Shown here piece after piece: positions 45,070 through 53,757 of a stretch of DNA of 64,000 nt (the first letter of the stretch is position 1; each line of letters opens with the position of its first letter). The notes beneath the pieces were generated by a model. That model was not told the origin of the DNA and searched no databases. It worked only from the letters and a program-made list of their open reading frames with translations. Both the position numbers and the translations under genes were made by a program. Origin of the DNA: Roseococcus sp. SDR (GTDB lineage: Bacteria; Pseudomonadota; Alphaproteobacteria; Acetobacterales; Acetobacteraceae); assembly GCF_019083995.1 (NCBI RefSeq), contig NZ_JAHRCU010000007.1:124001-188000 (forward strand), read 5' to 3'.

Positions 45070-46329
45070 TCATCGCGCAAATACAACCACGCTTTCCAAA
45101 TGCGGCGACCAGAGGAACTGGTCCACCGGCGCGGCGGAGACCAACTGGAAGCCCGCACCCCGCAGCACCGCCGCATCCCGCCCCAGTGCCGCCGGGCTGC
45201 AGGAGACATAGATGAGGTGCGGCAGCGTGCTGCGCGCGATCTGCGCCACCTGCTCGGCGGCACCCGCGAAGGGCGGATCGAGCACCACGGTCGCGAAGTT
45301 CTTGAGCTCGGCCGGCAGCAGGGGCTGGCGCACCAGGTCCCGCCGCGCGGGCTGCACGCGCGAGGCCTGGGCGGCGTTGACGGCCAGGCGCAGCGCCTCG
45401 GCCGCCGCGGGGTCGCCCTCATAGGCGTGAACGACGTGATTGGCGGCGAGCGGGAAGGAGAGCGTGCCAATGCCGGCATAGAGATCGGCGATGCGGGCGC
45501 GGGGGGACATCTTCTTCGGCAGGCCGGCGAGGACGGCGGCGATGATCGCGGCCTCGCCCTCGGCGCTGGCCTGCAGGAAGGCGCCGGGCGGCGGCGAGAC
45601 CGGCACGCCCGAGAGCATGTGCCGCACCGGCTTGATCTGCGCCGCGACCTCGGCCGGTGCGCCCTTCCCGGCCCAGGCGATGCGCGGGATGCCCGCGCGG
45701 GCGGCGAACTCCGCGAGCATCTTGCGGTCGGCCATGGTGAGCGGTGCATCGGTGCGCAGCAGGATATCGGCGCCCGTATCGAGCCAGTTGATGACGGCCG
45801 AGCCCAGGCGCTTCAGCGCGTTCAGCCCGCGCAGCGCGTCCTGCAACGCGGGCAGCAGCGCGACGAGGGCTGGCAGCATCACATGGCATTCGCGCATGGG
45901 GACGAGATGGGTCGCGCCGCGTTCGTGGAAGCCGATCTCCACGCGGCCATCGGTCAGGCGTTCCAGCCCGAGATCGGCGCGCTGGCGCACGGCGCGCGGC
46001 GTGGCCATCATCGGCGCCACGTCGGGGTCGGCATAGCCAGCGCGGGAGAGCGCCTCGGCCAAGCGCCCGCGCTTCCATTCGGCATAGGGCGCATCCGCCC
46101 AATGCTGGAGCGCGCAGCCGCCGCAAAGCGTGAAGTGCCGGCAGGGTGGCTCGACGCGATCGGGGCTGGCGGCGAGCACGCCCTCCAGCACCGCACGATC
46201 CTTGCCCATCACGCGCGCCGCAACGCGTTCGCCCGGCAAGGTGAAGGAGACAAAGGCCGACCCACCATCGGGCAGCGGCGCAATGCCATCACCCCCTGCC
46301 CCCATCTGCGTGACCGCAAGTTCAAGCAT
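45070..46329 (-). CDS. TrmA/RumA-family 23S rRNA (uracil-C5) methyltransferase
   Basis: A 419-residue SAM-dependent RNA methyltransferase. The N terminus has a TRAM-like beta domain (DGIAPLPDGGSAFVSFTLPGE), and the Fe-S cluster cysteines include C63, C69 and C72 in CRHFTLCGGC. The SAM site reads IADLYAGIGTLSFPLA, and the catalytic Cys is in IYVSCSPAALGRD near the C terminus. It is closest to the RlmD-type enzymes that modify 23S rRNA, but the exact uridine cannot be assigned. The ATG at 46329 is chosen; an upstream in-frame ATG lacks support. Confidence 0.9.
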   Translation of the reverse strand: MLELAVTQMGAGGDGIAPLPDGGSAFVSFTLPGERVAARVMGKDRAVLEGVLAASPDRVEPPCRHFTLCGGCALQHWADAPYAEWKRGRLAEALSRAGYADPDVAPMMATPRAVRQRADLGLERLTDGRVEIGFHERGATHLVPMRECHVMLPALVALLPALQDALRGLNALKRLGSAVINWLDTGADILLRTDAPLTMADRKMLAEFAARAGIPRIAWAGKGAPAEVAAQIKPVRHMLSGVPVSPPPGAFLQASAEGEAAIIAAVLAGLPKKMSPRARIADLYAGIGTLSFPLAANHVVHAYEGDPAAAEALRLAVNAAQASRVQPARRDLVRQPLLPAELKNFATVVLDPPFAGAAEQVAQIARSTLPHLIYVSCSPAALGRDAAVLRGAGFQLVSAAPVDQFLWSPHLESVVVFAR

Positions 46330-46387
46330 CGGGCCGGGACCAACCTTCCAGAACAAGCGACACGCGCAACGGCGCGCCCGCCATGGC

Positions 46388-46412
46388 CCTCATGTGGCTT
46401 CGCCACATGAGG
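46388..46412. repeat. UUCG-type hairpin
   Basis: CCTCATGTGGC (46388-46398) and GCCACATGAGG (46402-46412) form a perfect 11-bp stem closed by TTC, giving a C-UUCG-G tetraloop. It lies in the 155-base gap between the methyltransferase and acyl-CoA dehydrogenase genes. Confidence 0.6.
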
Positions 46413-46449
46413 AGGAACCGCCCCGGCAGGATCAGCACCAAACCGGGGC

Positions 46450-46482
46450 CCCCACAAAAATGCCGAAGGCGTTTTTGTGGGG
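46450..46482 (-). terminator. Terminator hairpin after the glutaryl-CoA dehydrogenase gene
   Basis: CCCCACAAAAA (46450-46460) pairs with TTTTTGTGGGG (46472-46482). The inner GCC-gaa-GGC extends the stem through one T-G wobble to about 15 bp. It lies two bases downstream of the gcdH stop on the minus strand. The A5/T5 tracts are inside the stem, so it could act in both directions. Confidence 0.65.
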
Positions 46483-46484
46483 AA

Positions 46485-47687
46485 TTACCCGAATGCGTTC
46501 AGCCCCGTGATGGCACGGCCGAGGATCAGCGCATGCACGTCATGCGTGCCCTCATAGGTGTTCACCGTCTCGAGGTTCATGACGTGGCGGATCACGTGAT
46601 ACTCGTCCACGATGCCATTGCCGCCGTGCATGTCCCGCGCCATGCGCGCGATGTCGAGCGCCTTGCCGCAATTGTTGCGCTTGATCAGGCTGATCATCTC
46701 CGGCGCCGCCTTGCCCTCGTCGAAGAGGCGGCCGACGCGAAGTGCCGCCTGCAGGCCCAAGGTGATCTCGGTCTCCATGTCGGCCAGCTTCTTCTGGATG
46801 AGCTGCGTCTGCGCCAGCGGCTTGCCGAACATCTTGCGGTTCAGCGTGTAGTCGCGCGCGGCGTGCATGCAGAACTCGGCGGCGCCCAGCACGCCCCAGG
46901 CGATGCCGTAGCGCGCGCGGTTGAGGCAGGAGAAGGGGCCGGCCAGCGAGCGCACGCCCGGCAGGCGGTTCTCATCGGGGACGAAGACCTCATCCATCAT
47001 GATCATGCCGGTGATGGAGGGGCGCAGCGAGAACTTGCCCTCGATCTTCGGCGTGGTGAGGCCCTTCATGCCGCGCTCGAGCAGGAAGCCGCCCAGCGTG
47101 CCTTCGTCATCCTTCGCCCAGACCAGGCAGACATCGGAGATGGGCGAGTTGGTGATCCAGGTCTTGGAGCCGGAGACGAGCCAGCCGCCATCCACCTTCT
47201 TCGCGCGGGTGCGCATGGAGGAGGGGTCGGAGCCGGCATCGGGCTCGGTCAGGCCGAAGCAGCCGACCCATTCGCCGGTGCGCAGCTTGGGCAGGAATTT
47301 CTGCTTCTGCGCCTCGGAGCCATAGGCGTGGATGGGGAACATCACGAGGCTGGACTGGACGGAGAAGGCGGAGCGATAGCCGCTGTCCACGCGCTCCACT
47401 TCGCGGGCCATCAGGCCATAGGCGACGTAGCTGACGCCGGCGCAGCCATAGCCTTCGAGGGTGGCGCCCAGGAAACCCTGCTCGCCGAAGGCGTTCATGA
47501 TGGAGCGGTCGAAGGTCTCGTGCCGGTTGGCCATCAGCACGCCGGGCATCAGCCGGTCCTGGCAGAAGGCGCGGGCGGCGTCGCGGATCATCCGCTCGTC
47601 TTCGGTGAGCTGCTCATCCAGCAGGAAGGCGTCGTCCCACTGGAAGGGCGCGGGCTTCGACTTGATGGCGGGCGAGACGATGTTCAT
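46485..47687 (-). CDS. gcdH: Glutaryl-CoA dehydrogenase (acyl-CoA dehydrogenase family)
   Basis: A 400-residue acyl-CoA dehydrogenase. The FAD/substrate blocks [17 protein letters not shown] (near residue 150) and [13 protein letters not shown] are present. The catalytic glutamate lies in [21 protein letters not shown], the exact C-terminal arrangement of Gcd[17 protein letters not shown] is another GCDH-specific segment. It oxidises and decarboxylates glutaryl-CoA to crotonyl-CoA in lysine and tryptophan degradation. It is monocistronic here, with a clear terminator and no linked CoA transferase or LysR gene. Confidence 0.94.
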   Translation of the reverse strand: MNIVSPAIKSKPAPFQWDDAFLLDEQLTEDERMIRDAARAFCQDRLMPGVLMANRHETFDRSIMNAFGEQGFLGATLEGYGCAGVSYVAYGLMAREVERVDSGYRSAFSVQSSLVMFPIHAYGSEAQKQKFLPKLRTGEWVGCFGLTEPDAGSDPSSMRTRAKKVDGGWLVSGSKTWITNSPISDVCLVWAKDDEGTLGGFLLERGMKGLTTPKIEGKFSLRPSITGMIMMDEVFVPDENRLPGVRSLAGPFSCLNRARYGIAWGVLGAAEFCMHAARDYTLNRKMFGKPLAQTQLIQKKLADMETEITLGLQAALRVGRLFDEGKAAPEMISLIKRNNCGKALDIARMARDMHGGNGIVDEYHVIRHVMNLETVNTYEGTHDVHALILGRAITGLNAFG

Positions 47688-47765
47688 GAGCTTCTTCCTT
47701 CCGGCGATGCTGGCGCGCTGGCTTTAACATGCCTGAGTTGGGCAGGGCCATGGCCCGCGCAACCC

Positions 47766-48635
47766 TTAATCCAACGGCGGCAGGCTGCGGAAATAGGCGA
47801 AAAGATCGGCGATGTCCTGATCCGTCATCGCGGCCCAGACCCGCCCGCGCCCCATGGGTGGCATGAGGGGCCGGCCATCGGCGCCGATCTCCTCACGCAG
47901 CGCCCGGGTGAACTGTGCCAGCGTCCAGTTGCCGATGCCGGTTGTGGTGCTGGGCGTCAGGTTGCGCGCCACCACGGTGCCCCAGGGGCCGGTGAAGGAG
48001 AGGCCCTGCGCGCCCTCGCGCCCCGGAATCAGCCGCATGTCCGGGCCGCGGCCGGAATGGCAGTCCAGGCAATGCGCGATGGGGCCGGCGAGATAGGCGC
48101 CGCGCGCCACCGGGTTGTCAGCCGGGGGCGGGACGTTGGCCACGGCCGGATGGGCGGGCACCGGGAAGGGATAGGTGGAGCGGCCCTGCACCGCGTTGCG
48201 CACCGGCGGCACGGTGCGGAGATAGGCGGCCATGGCGGCGACATCGGCATCGGAGATGCGGCTGTAGAAATCGATCGGCATGGGCCAGCCGATATTGCTG
48301 CCATCGGGGCGCTTGCCTTCGCGGATGGCACGGATGATCTGCGCCTCGGTCCAGTTGCCGATGCCGGTCTCGCGGTCCGGCGTGATGTTGGGGACCACGG
48401 CCCGCATCGGGCCTTCCTCGATCACCCAGCCGCCGGCCAGGCCACGCCCGGGCAGCGGCGCGCCATCCGGCCCGCGGCTCGCATGGCAATTGGCGCAATG
48501 GCCGACGATCTCGACAAGGTAGCGGCCGCGCTCCAGCTGACCGGGGGCGGGCTGGGCCTGCGGCTCGGCCGCCATCGCCGCAAGGCCAAGACCGAATGCC
48601 ACCAACCACCCCCGCATCGCCGCCCTCCTCGTCAT
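47766..48635 (-). CDS. Dihaem c-type cytochrome
   Basis: A 289-residue exported protein with two class I cytochrome c domains. CANCH is at residues 47-51 and CLDCH at 189-193, with candidate axial methionines in GWPMPID and PPMGRGR. The signal peptide ends near EPQAQ. Domain spacing resembles the cytochrome subunit of alcohol/aldehyde dehydrogenases, but one CxxCH fewer than the usual three and the absence of a dehydrogenase partner leave the electron donor unknown. The start may be 48635 or the ATG at 48617 (MRGWLV). Confidence 0.88.
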   Translation of the reverse strand: MTRRAAMRGWLVAFGLGLAAMAAEPQAQPAPGQLERGRYLVEIVGHCANCHASRGPDGAPLPGRGLAGGWVIEEGPMRAVVPNITPDRETGIGNWTEAQIIRAIREGKRPDGSNIGWPMPIDFYSRISDADVAAMAAYLRTVPPVRNAVQGRSTYPFPVPAHPAVANVPPPADNPVARGAYLAGPIAHCLDCHSGRGPDMRLIPGREGAQGLSFTGPWGTVVARNLTPSTTTGIGNWTLAQFTRALREEIGADGRPLMPPMGRGRVWAAMTDQDIADLFAYFRSLPPLD

Positions 48636-48689
48636 ATCGTTGACGGAAGGTTAGGGAAGGGGGCGCGGCGGCTGCAAGGGAAAGCCGCG

Positions 48690-50561
48690 TCAGGCGGCGG
48701 CTTCGGTTCCCTCGGCAGCGACAGGCGCTTCCGCCGGCGTCATGACCTCGGTCGCCATCTCGATGGGGGGCGCTGCCGGGGCCTCGGCGACGGTCTCGGC
48801 TGCCGCTTCCGCCGCCGGACGCTTCGGCCGGGGGATGGGGATCAGCATGAAAGCCGGGATGCTGTCGCCGAAACCGCGCACGGCTGGGCCCATATCGTCA
48901 CGGTCGCGCCCACGTGGAGCCTCATCACGGCCGCGCCCACGCGGGGCCTCGTCCCGGTCACGACCGCGCGGGGCTTCCTCACGGCGGAAATCTTCGCGTG
49001 TCGGACGGCCATCGCTCCGGCGCGACGGATCATCGCGGCGAGAGCGATCTTCGCGGGCCTCCGCGCGCGGAGCCTCGTCCCGCGCGGTGGCCTCCTCGGC
49101 GTCGCGGCGCGGGCCACGGCCGCGGCTGTCGCTGCGCCCCCGGTCACGGCCGCCGCGGCTCGGCTCGGGCCGTCCGCCCGGCCGAGCGCCGCCCCGGCCA
49201 CGCCGGCGCGTCGCCGCCTCGGCAATCTCGGCCTCGGTGACGGGATCGAGGCCGTCCACCTCCATGCGCGGGATCACCGCGCCGGTCAGCTTCTCGATGG
49301 CCTGGACCAGCTTGCCATCATCCGCCGTCGCGATGGTGTAGGCATGGCCCTCGCGCCCCGCGCGGCCGGTGCGGCCGATACGGTGGACATAGTCCTCCGA
49401 GTGGAAGGGCACGTCGAAGTTGAAGACGTGGCTGAGGCCGCCGATGTCGAGGCCGCGCGCCGCGACGTCGGAGCAGACGAGCAGCTGCAGCTCATTCGCC
49501 TTGAAGGCGTTCAGCGTGGCGAAGCGGGCGGACTGGTCCATGTCGCCATGCAGCGCGCCGACCGAGAAGCCATGCCGCTTGAGCGACTTGTAGAGGATGT
49601 CCACGTCGATCTTGCGATTGCAGAAGATCAGCGCGTTCTGCACCTGCTCGCGCCGGATCAGCCGGCGCAGCGCCTCGCGCTTGTCGCGCTCCTGCACGTA
49701 GAGCAGGCCGGTGGTGATGGTGGTGGCCACCGTCGCGGGCCGCGCGACCGTGATCTCCTTCGGGTTCTGCAGGAAGGCATCGGCCAGCTTGCGGATCTCG
49801 GGCGCCATGGTGGCCGAGAAGAACAGCGTCTGCCGCAGGCGCGGGATGATCTGCACGATGCGCTCGACATCGGGGATGAAGCCCATGTCCAGCATGCGGT
49901 CGGCTTCGTCGATCACCAGCAGCTTGCAATCGGCCATCAGGATGCGGCCGCGATCGAAGAGGTCGAGCAGGCGGCCCGGGGTCGCGATCAGCACGTCCAC
50001 GCCCTTCTCGAGCACGTCGCGCTGGTCGTTCATGCTCTCGCCGCCGATCAGCAGCGCGTGGTTCAGATTGAGGTGCTTGCCGTATTTCACGAACTGCTCG
50101 GCCACCTGGAGCGCCAGCTCGCGCGTCGGCTCCAGGATCAGGCTGCGCGGCATGCGGGCCTTGGCGCGGCTGCCGGCCAGGATGTCCATCATCGGCAGGG
50201 TGAAGCTGGCGGTCTTGCCGGTGCCGGTCTGCGCGCAGCCCAGCACGTCCCGGCCCATCAGCACGATGGGGATGGCCTGTTCCTGGATGGGGGTCGGGTG
50301 GGTGTAGCCGGCCTCGGTGACGGCGCGGACGATCTCGTCGGAGAGGCCAAGATCGGCGAAGACGGCGCGCGGGGCGGCGGGTTCAGCGTCTTCGGCGTCC
50401 GGGGCTTCCGCCGCGACGGTCTCGACCGGCTCGGCAGGCGCTTCGGCGACGATCTCGGCGGCCGGTTGTTCGGTGGCGGCAGTGGTGGCCGCGTCGGCGG
50501 CGGGAAGGCTCTCTCCGGGCATGTCACTCGCCACGGCGGCGTTCGGGGTGGTCTCGTTCAA
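48690..50561 (-). CDS. DEAD-box RNA helicase with RG/RD-rich tail
   Basis: A protein of about 623 residues. An acidic/Ala-rich N-terminal tail precedes the helicase core: Q motif near FADLGLSDEIV, Walker A AQTGTGKT, VIDEADRMLD, SAT, RGLDIGG and HRIGRTGRAG. A long disordered tail of about 200 residues follows, with Arg-Gly-Asp-rich repeats and an Ala/Glu/Pro end. It resembles RhlE-type helicases acting in ribosome assembly or RNA decay. The start is uncertain: TTG 50561 (reading MNETTPNAA) is inferred; ATG 50522 (MPGESL) is the alternative. Confidence 0.9.
   Translation of the reverse strand: MNETTPNAAVASDMPGESLPAADAATTAATEQPAAEIVAEAPAEPVETVAAEAPDAEDAEPAAPRAVFADLGLSDEIVRAVTEAGYTHPTPIQEQAIPIVLMGRDVLGCAQTGTGKTASFTLPMMDILAGSRAKARMPRSLILEPTRELALQVAEQFVKYGKHLNLNHALLIGGESMNDQRDVLEKGVDVLIATPGRLLDLFDRGRILMADCKLLVIDEADRMLDMGFIPDVERIVQIIPRLRQTLFFSATMAPEIRKLADAFLQNPKEITVARPATVATTITTGLLYVQERDKREALRRLIRREQVQNALIFCNRKIDVDILYKSLKRHGFSVGALHGDMDQSARFATLNAFKANELQLLVCSDVAARGLDIGGLSHVFNFDVPFHSEDYVHRIGRTGRAGREGHAYTIATADDGKLVQAIEKLTGAVIPRMEVDGLDPVTEAEIAEAATRRRGRGGARPGGRPEPSRGGRDRGRSDSRGRGPRRDAEEATARDEAPRAEAREDRSRRDDPSRRSDGRPTREDFRREEAPRGRDRDEAPRGRGRDEAPRGRDRDDMGPAVRGFGDSIPAFMLIPIPRPKRPAAEAAAETVAEAPAAPPIEMATEVMTPAEAPVAAEGTEAAA
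48897..48977 (-). repeat. Three 27-base tandem repeats in the helicase tail
   Basis: Three consecutive 9-codon units encode EAPRGRDRD, EAPRGRGRD and EAPRGRDRD. They lie in the intrinsically disordered C-terminal tail of the DEAD-box helicase and are likely length-variable between strains. Confidence 0.85.
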
Positions 50562-50724
50562 AATGGGGCATCCTGGCCTAAGGGGGCCCGCGCGCAGGCG
50601 CAGGGCCGCTCGGGCGGACCTGCCGCCCTCTTCTTCAACGGGGGGCATATGCGCCCGAAACGGGCAGCTTGCAACCGGAAACCGGGCAATTGCGCCGCCC
50701 GCGCGCGCGATTTATGCCGCTGAC

Positions 50725-51426
50725 ATGGCGATTCCCCTGCTGCTGCTGCCCGGCCTCCTCTGCGATGCGCGCCTCTGGCGTGACTGCATCCCCGCCGGCG
50801 CCGATGCCCGCATCGCCGACCTGACGCAGGATGAGAGCGTCGCCGCCATGGCGCGCCGCGCGCTCGGGCTGGTGGCGGATGTGCCGTATTTCGCGGTCGC
50901 CGGCCTCTCGATGGGCGGCTATGTGGCGCTTGAGGTCTGGCGCCAGGCGGGGGCGCGGGTCACGCATCTGGCGCTGCTCGACACCTCCGCCCGGCCCGAT
51001 ACGCCGGAGCAGACGCAGCGCCGGCTCGACCTCATCGCGCTGGCGGGGCGCGGCGCCTTCAAGGGCGTCACGCCGCGGTTGCTGCCGATGCTGCTGCACC
51101 CCACGCGCCTCGAGAGCCCGCTCGCCGGCGAGGTGATGGCGATGGCCGAACGCGTGGGCGTGGAGGGCTTTCTCCGGCAGCAGCGCGCCATCATGGCGCG
51201 GCCGGATTCCCGCCCTGGCCTGCCAGGCATCGGCGTGCCCACCCTGGTGGCCTGCGGCGATGCGGATCTGCTGACGCCGCCCGCGCTGCATGACGAGATG
51301 GCCGCCCTGATCCCCGGCGCACGCCAGGCGCGCTTCGCCGGCTGCGGCCACCTGCCCACGATGGAGGCGCCCGAGGTGGTGCGCGCCACGCTGGAGGATT
51401 GGCTCAGCCTGCCACGCAGCGCGTGA
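50725..51426 (+). CDS. Alpha/beta-fold hydrolase
   Basis: A 233-residue alpha/beta hydrolase. The nucleophile elbow is GLSMGG (Ser near residue 63), the acid lies in ACGDADLLTPP, and the histidine in FAGCGHLPTMEAPE. No signal peptide is seen, so it is cytosolic. The substrate is unknown; the small size suits esterases of the RsbQ/carboxylesterase type. The ATG at 50725 is chosen because the longer upstream frame overlaps the helicase gene. It overlaps the convergent small secreted-protein gene by 23 bases. Confidence 0.87.
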   Translation: MAIPLLLLPGLLCDARLWRDCIPAGADARIADLTQDESVAAMARRALGLVADVPYFAVAGLSMGGYVALEVWRQAGARVTHLALLDTSARPDTPEQTQRRLDLIALAGRGAFKGVTPRLLPMLLHPTRLESPLAGEVMAMAERVGVEGFLRQQRAIMARPDSRPGLPGIGVPTLVACGDADLLTPPALHDEMAALIPGARQARFAGCGHLPTMEAPEVVRATLEDWLSLPRSA

Positions 51427-51811
51427 TGCTCGGCTGATCCCGCGCCGGGATGGCGGTGGTGCCCGGCGGGCAGGGCGCCTGGGCGCGCGTCGGCGGCGGC
51501 AGCCCCTGGTCCCAGTCGCGCACCGAGGGGTCATCGCCGAGCCAGCCCGTGCCGGCGGCGCCGATGCCCGGGCCACGCGTGCACCGCCCCCGCCCCTGCG
51601 GCGTGCCGCCATGCGGGCAGAGGAAAGCGCGGGCCGAGGCGAGGGCGGCCGCGCTCGCCCGCGGGCTGCGCGGCTGGCCCAGCGGACGCGCCTCCGCCAC
51701 ACGCCCAGCGCCGCGCGTCTCGGCACGCGGCCCCGTCGGGTTGCGCGGCCATTCCTGCGCGGCGGCGGTGGCGCTCCAGGCGAGCGCGAGAAGGGCGGCG
51801 AGAAGGCGCAT
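51404..51811 (-). CDS. Secreted protein of unknown function
   Basis: A 135-residue protein with a signal peptide (MRLLAALLALAWSATAAAQ) and a Pro/Arg/Gly-rich mature region with no regular domain pattern. Cysteines occur in FLCPHGG, GRCTRG, QAPCPPG and near the end (ITRCVAG), so two disulfides are possible. It is not recognised as a family member, and composition alone cannot exclude a spurious ORF. The clean signal peptide and fitting position support it. Confidence 0.55.
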   Translation of the reverse strand: MRLLAALLALAWSATAAAQEWPRNPTGPRAETRGAGRVAEARPLGQPRSPRASAAALASARAFLCPHGGTPQGRGRCTRGPGIGAAGTGWLGDDPSVRDWDQGLPPPTRAQAPCPPGTTAIPARDQPSITRCVAG

Positions 51812-52022
51812 CGGCTGCCACTATAGAGCAGGGCGGCTCGCGATGGGATGAAGGCGGCGCGGGAATGCTTCCGAGCGTGCCGGTCCGGATTGCGCTCAGC
51901 ACATGCCTGCCGCATCATCCTTCCGACCATAGGCAAACTTGGCCCGAGATCCTGCCGCTCGACACGTGCCCTCGCCGGCGCGGCGGCGGCATCATGGGGC
52001 CGGAGGCGGCGGCGTTGGATTG
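51812..52022. other. Divergent intergenic region
   Basis: A 211-base gap between a minus-strand secreted-protein gene and the DUF4189 gene. No ORF with a good start, RNA gene or strong hairpin was seen. CGCTCAGC and CCATAGGCAAACTTGG near 51890-51945 are unremarkable. It presumably contains both promoters. Confidence 0.4.
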
Positions 52023-52760
52023 ATGCGGGGCTTCTTCCTTCTCCTCGCCGGCCTTGTGCTGGCACTGCCGGCGGCGGCACAGCAGCAGCAGCCGAGCAAC
52101 GCCTGCCGCGTCGCCTGCCGCGTCGGTCAAGGCACGCCCTCGCCGGACCAGCGGCAATGCCTCGTGCAATGCATGGCCGGACAGCCGATCAGCCGTGACG
52201 CGCCGGGCCAGGCCAGGCCGGCCGGTTCGCAGGCGGCGGCGCCCTCGGCCCTGGTGCGGCCCCATCAGCCGGCCCAGCCGAACGCACAGCAGCAACAGCA
52301 ACAACAACAGCAGCAGCGCGGACGACCGACGACGCCACCGCCCGGCGCAGCACAGGCCGCGAGCCGCGCCCCACCGCCGCCGACCCATAGGCCCGGCATG
52401 ACCTATGGCGCCTTCTACATTGGCATCCCACCAGCCATGACCTACGGCGTCTCCGTCGGGCAGCGGGACCGGACGCAGGCGCATCGCATGGCGGAAACCA
52501 CCTGCCGCGGACGGGGCGGCAGCTGCTCACTCCAGGTCGAGTTCAATGACAGCTGCGTGGCCGTGATGGAGGGCGTGCGGCGCGCGCCCAGCGCCTTTTT
52601 CATGACCAGCGATCCTCGCACCTACGTGGTCCGTGCCATCACCCTCGGCAATGCCGGCAATCCGGCCGATGCCGAGCGTATGGCACGGGATGCCTGCGCA
52701 CTGCGCGAGCGCGGCGCGCTCACCTGCCGCATCGTGCATGCGGAGTGCGGCGCCCGCTGA
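52023..52760 (+). CDS. Secreted DUF4189 domain protein with polyglutamine linker
   Basis: A 245-residue protein with a signal peptide ending PAAAQ. A Cys-containing N-terminal segment (ACRVACRVG, QCLVQCMAG) comes next, then a low-complexity Pro/Ala/Gln linker holding ten consecutive glutamines. The C-terminal DUF4189 domain (CRGRGGSCSLQVEFNDSCVAVME) follows. Family members are exported proteins of unknown function. The ATG at 52023 starts the signal peptide cleanly; a longer frame from 51939 does not. Confidence 0.8.
   Translation: MRGFFLLLAGLVLALPAAAQQQQPSNACRVACRVGQGTPSPDQRQCLVQCMAGQPISRDAPGQARPAGSQAAAPSALVRPHQPAQPNAQQQQQQQQQQRGRPTTPPPGAAQAASRAPPPPTHRPGMTYGAFYIGIPPAMTYGVSVGQRDRTQAHRMAETTCRGRGGSCSLQVEFNDSCVAVMEGVRRAPSAFFMTSDPRTYVVRAITLGNAGNPADAERMARDACALRERGALTCRIVHAECGAR
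52287..52316 (+). repeat. Ten-codon CAG/CAA tract
   Basis: Ten consecutive glutamine codons mixing CAG and CAA inside the DUF4189 gene linker. Mixed codons make slippage less likely than a pure repeat, but the tract is unusual in a bacterial exported protein. Confidence 0.9.
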
Positions 52761-52778
52761 AACACGCCGCGGGAGCCA

Positions 52779-53726
52779 TCAACGCCGTGCTGTACGCACC
52801 AGTTCCGCCAGTTCGCGGTTGAAGCGCGGCGCGTCCTCCCAGAAGGGCGCATGCCCGATGAAGGGATATTCGCTGAGCCGCGCGCCGGGGATCAGCGCCG
52901 CGGTGTGCCGCCCCATGCTGATGTCCGAGACCTTGTCCAGCACGCCATGCGTGACCAGCACCGGCACATCCACCGTGCGCAGCCGGTTCTCGAAGGTGAT
53001 GGGCCGGCCGCCCAGGCCCAGTCGCACATGGCGCGGCACCATCATGTTGAAGGAGAGCATCACCTCGAAGTCGTTGGCGCTGGGCTGCACCTCGAAGCAG
53101 TCGCGCAGGAAGGCGATGGTGGCGGCGATGGCGGTCGCGGGGTCGGCGCTGCCCATCGGGCCCAGGTGGCGCAACGCGCGGCCATAGCGCGAGGTATCGG
53201 CGGTGGAGGAGGTGGCGGCGACCCAGTTCATCGCGCCGATGGCGCCGGTGCCGTATTCGGCCACGTAGTCGCCCATCAGCCGCCCGGCATAGGACCAGCC
53301 GACCAGCGTGGGGCGCGCGAGCTGCGTTTGCTCGATCACCGCCTTCACGTCATCGGCCCAGAGCTTGCTGTTGCGGTAGTGCTCGTTGCCGACGGGTTTG
53401 TCGCTCATGCCATGGCCGCGCAGGTCGAGCGCCACCATGCGGAAGTCGCGAGCCAAGGCGGGGTCGCGCACCTGCCGGTCCCAGCACAGGGCGGCCTGGG
53501 CATAGCCGTGCAGGAAGAGGATCGCGGGGCCGTTCGGGTTGCCATACTCATAGGCGGCGAGGGTCAGACCATCCGGCGTGCGGATGTTGTGCGCGCGGTA
53601 GGGCAGCGCGGGCCCCGCCGGGGCGGCGGGCGCGGGTGTCGCGGGCGCCTGGGCCAGCGTCACGCCGCCAGGCAGCGCGGCGGCGGCGGCGAGGCCGGCG
53701 GTCAGGGTGTTGCGGCGGCTGGGCAT
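52779..53726 (-). CDS. Exported alpha/beta-fold hydrolase
   Basis: A 315-residue protein with a twin-arginine-like leader (MPSRRNTLTAGLAAAAAL) and an Ala/Pro spacer, then an alpha/beta hydrolase. The oxyanion loop is FLHGYAQAALCW, the nucleophile Ser lies in LVGWSYAGR, the acid probably in VTHGVLDKVSD, and the His in PFIGHAPFWEDAPRFN. RMVALDLRGHGMSDKP is the usual second strand-loop. It resembles haloperoxidase/epoxide-hydrolase-like enzymes; the substrate is unknown. It stands 31 bases beyond the end of the peptide ABC operon on the same strand. Confidence 0.87.
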   Translation of the reverse strand: MPSRRNTLTAGLAAAAALPGGVTLAQAPATPAPAAPAGPALPYRAHNIRTPDGLTLAAYEYGNPNGPAILFLHGYAQAALCWDRQVRDPALARDFRMVALDLRGHGMSDKPVGNEHYRNSKLWADDVKAVIEQTQLARPTLVGWSYAGRLMGDYVAEYGTGAIGAMNWVAATSSTADTSRYGRALRHLGPMGSADPATAIAATIAFLRDCFEVQPSANDFEVMLSFNMMVPRHVRLGLGGRPITFENRLRTVDVPVLVTHGVLDKVSDISMGRHTAALIPGARLSEYPFIGHAPFWEDAPRFNRELAELVRTARR

Positions 53727-53757
53727 CAGGTTCCTCCAATTCGTCTTTGGAGGAAGG

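Noticed and set aside
48756-48985. Repeated Arg/Pro/Ala-rich codons taken as a CRISPR-like or satellite array
   Set aside because: The repeats are in frame with the helicase tail and vary by codon; they are a coding low-complexity region.
46383-50723. 1446-codon plus-strand open frame across three genes
   Set aside because: It runs antisense through gcdH, the cytochrome and the helicase, all of which have clear conserved motifs on the minus strand. The length reflects the lack of stop codons in GC-rich DNA.
53726-53757. Alpha/beta hydrolase at 52779 as seventh gene of the second peptide ABC operon
   Set aside because: The 31-base gap permits it, but no overlap or coupling is seen and a leader peptide makes it a separate exported enzyme; co-transcription cannot be decided from sequence.
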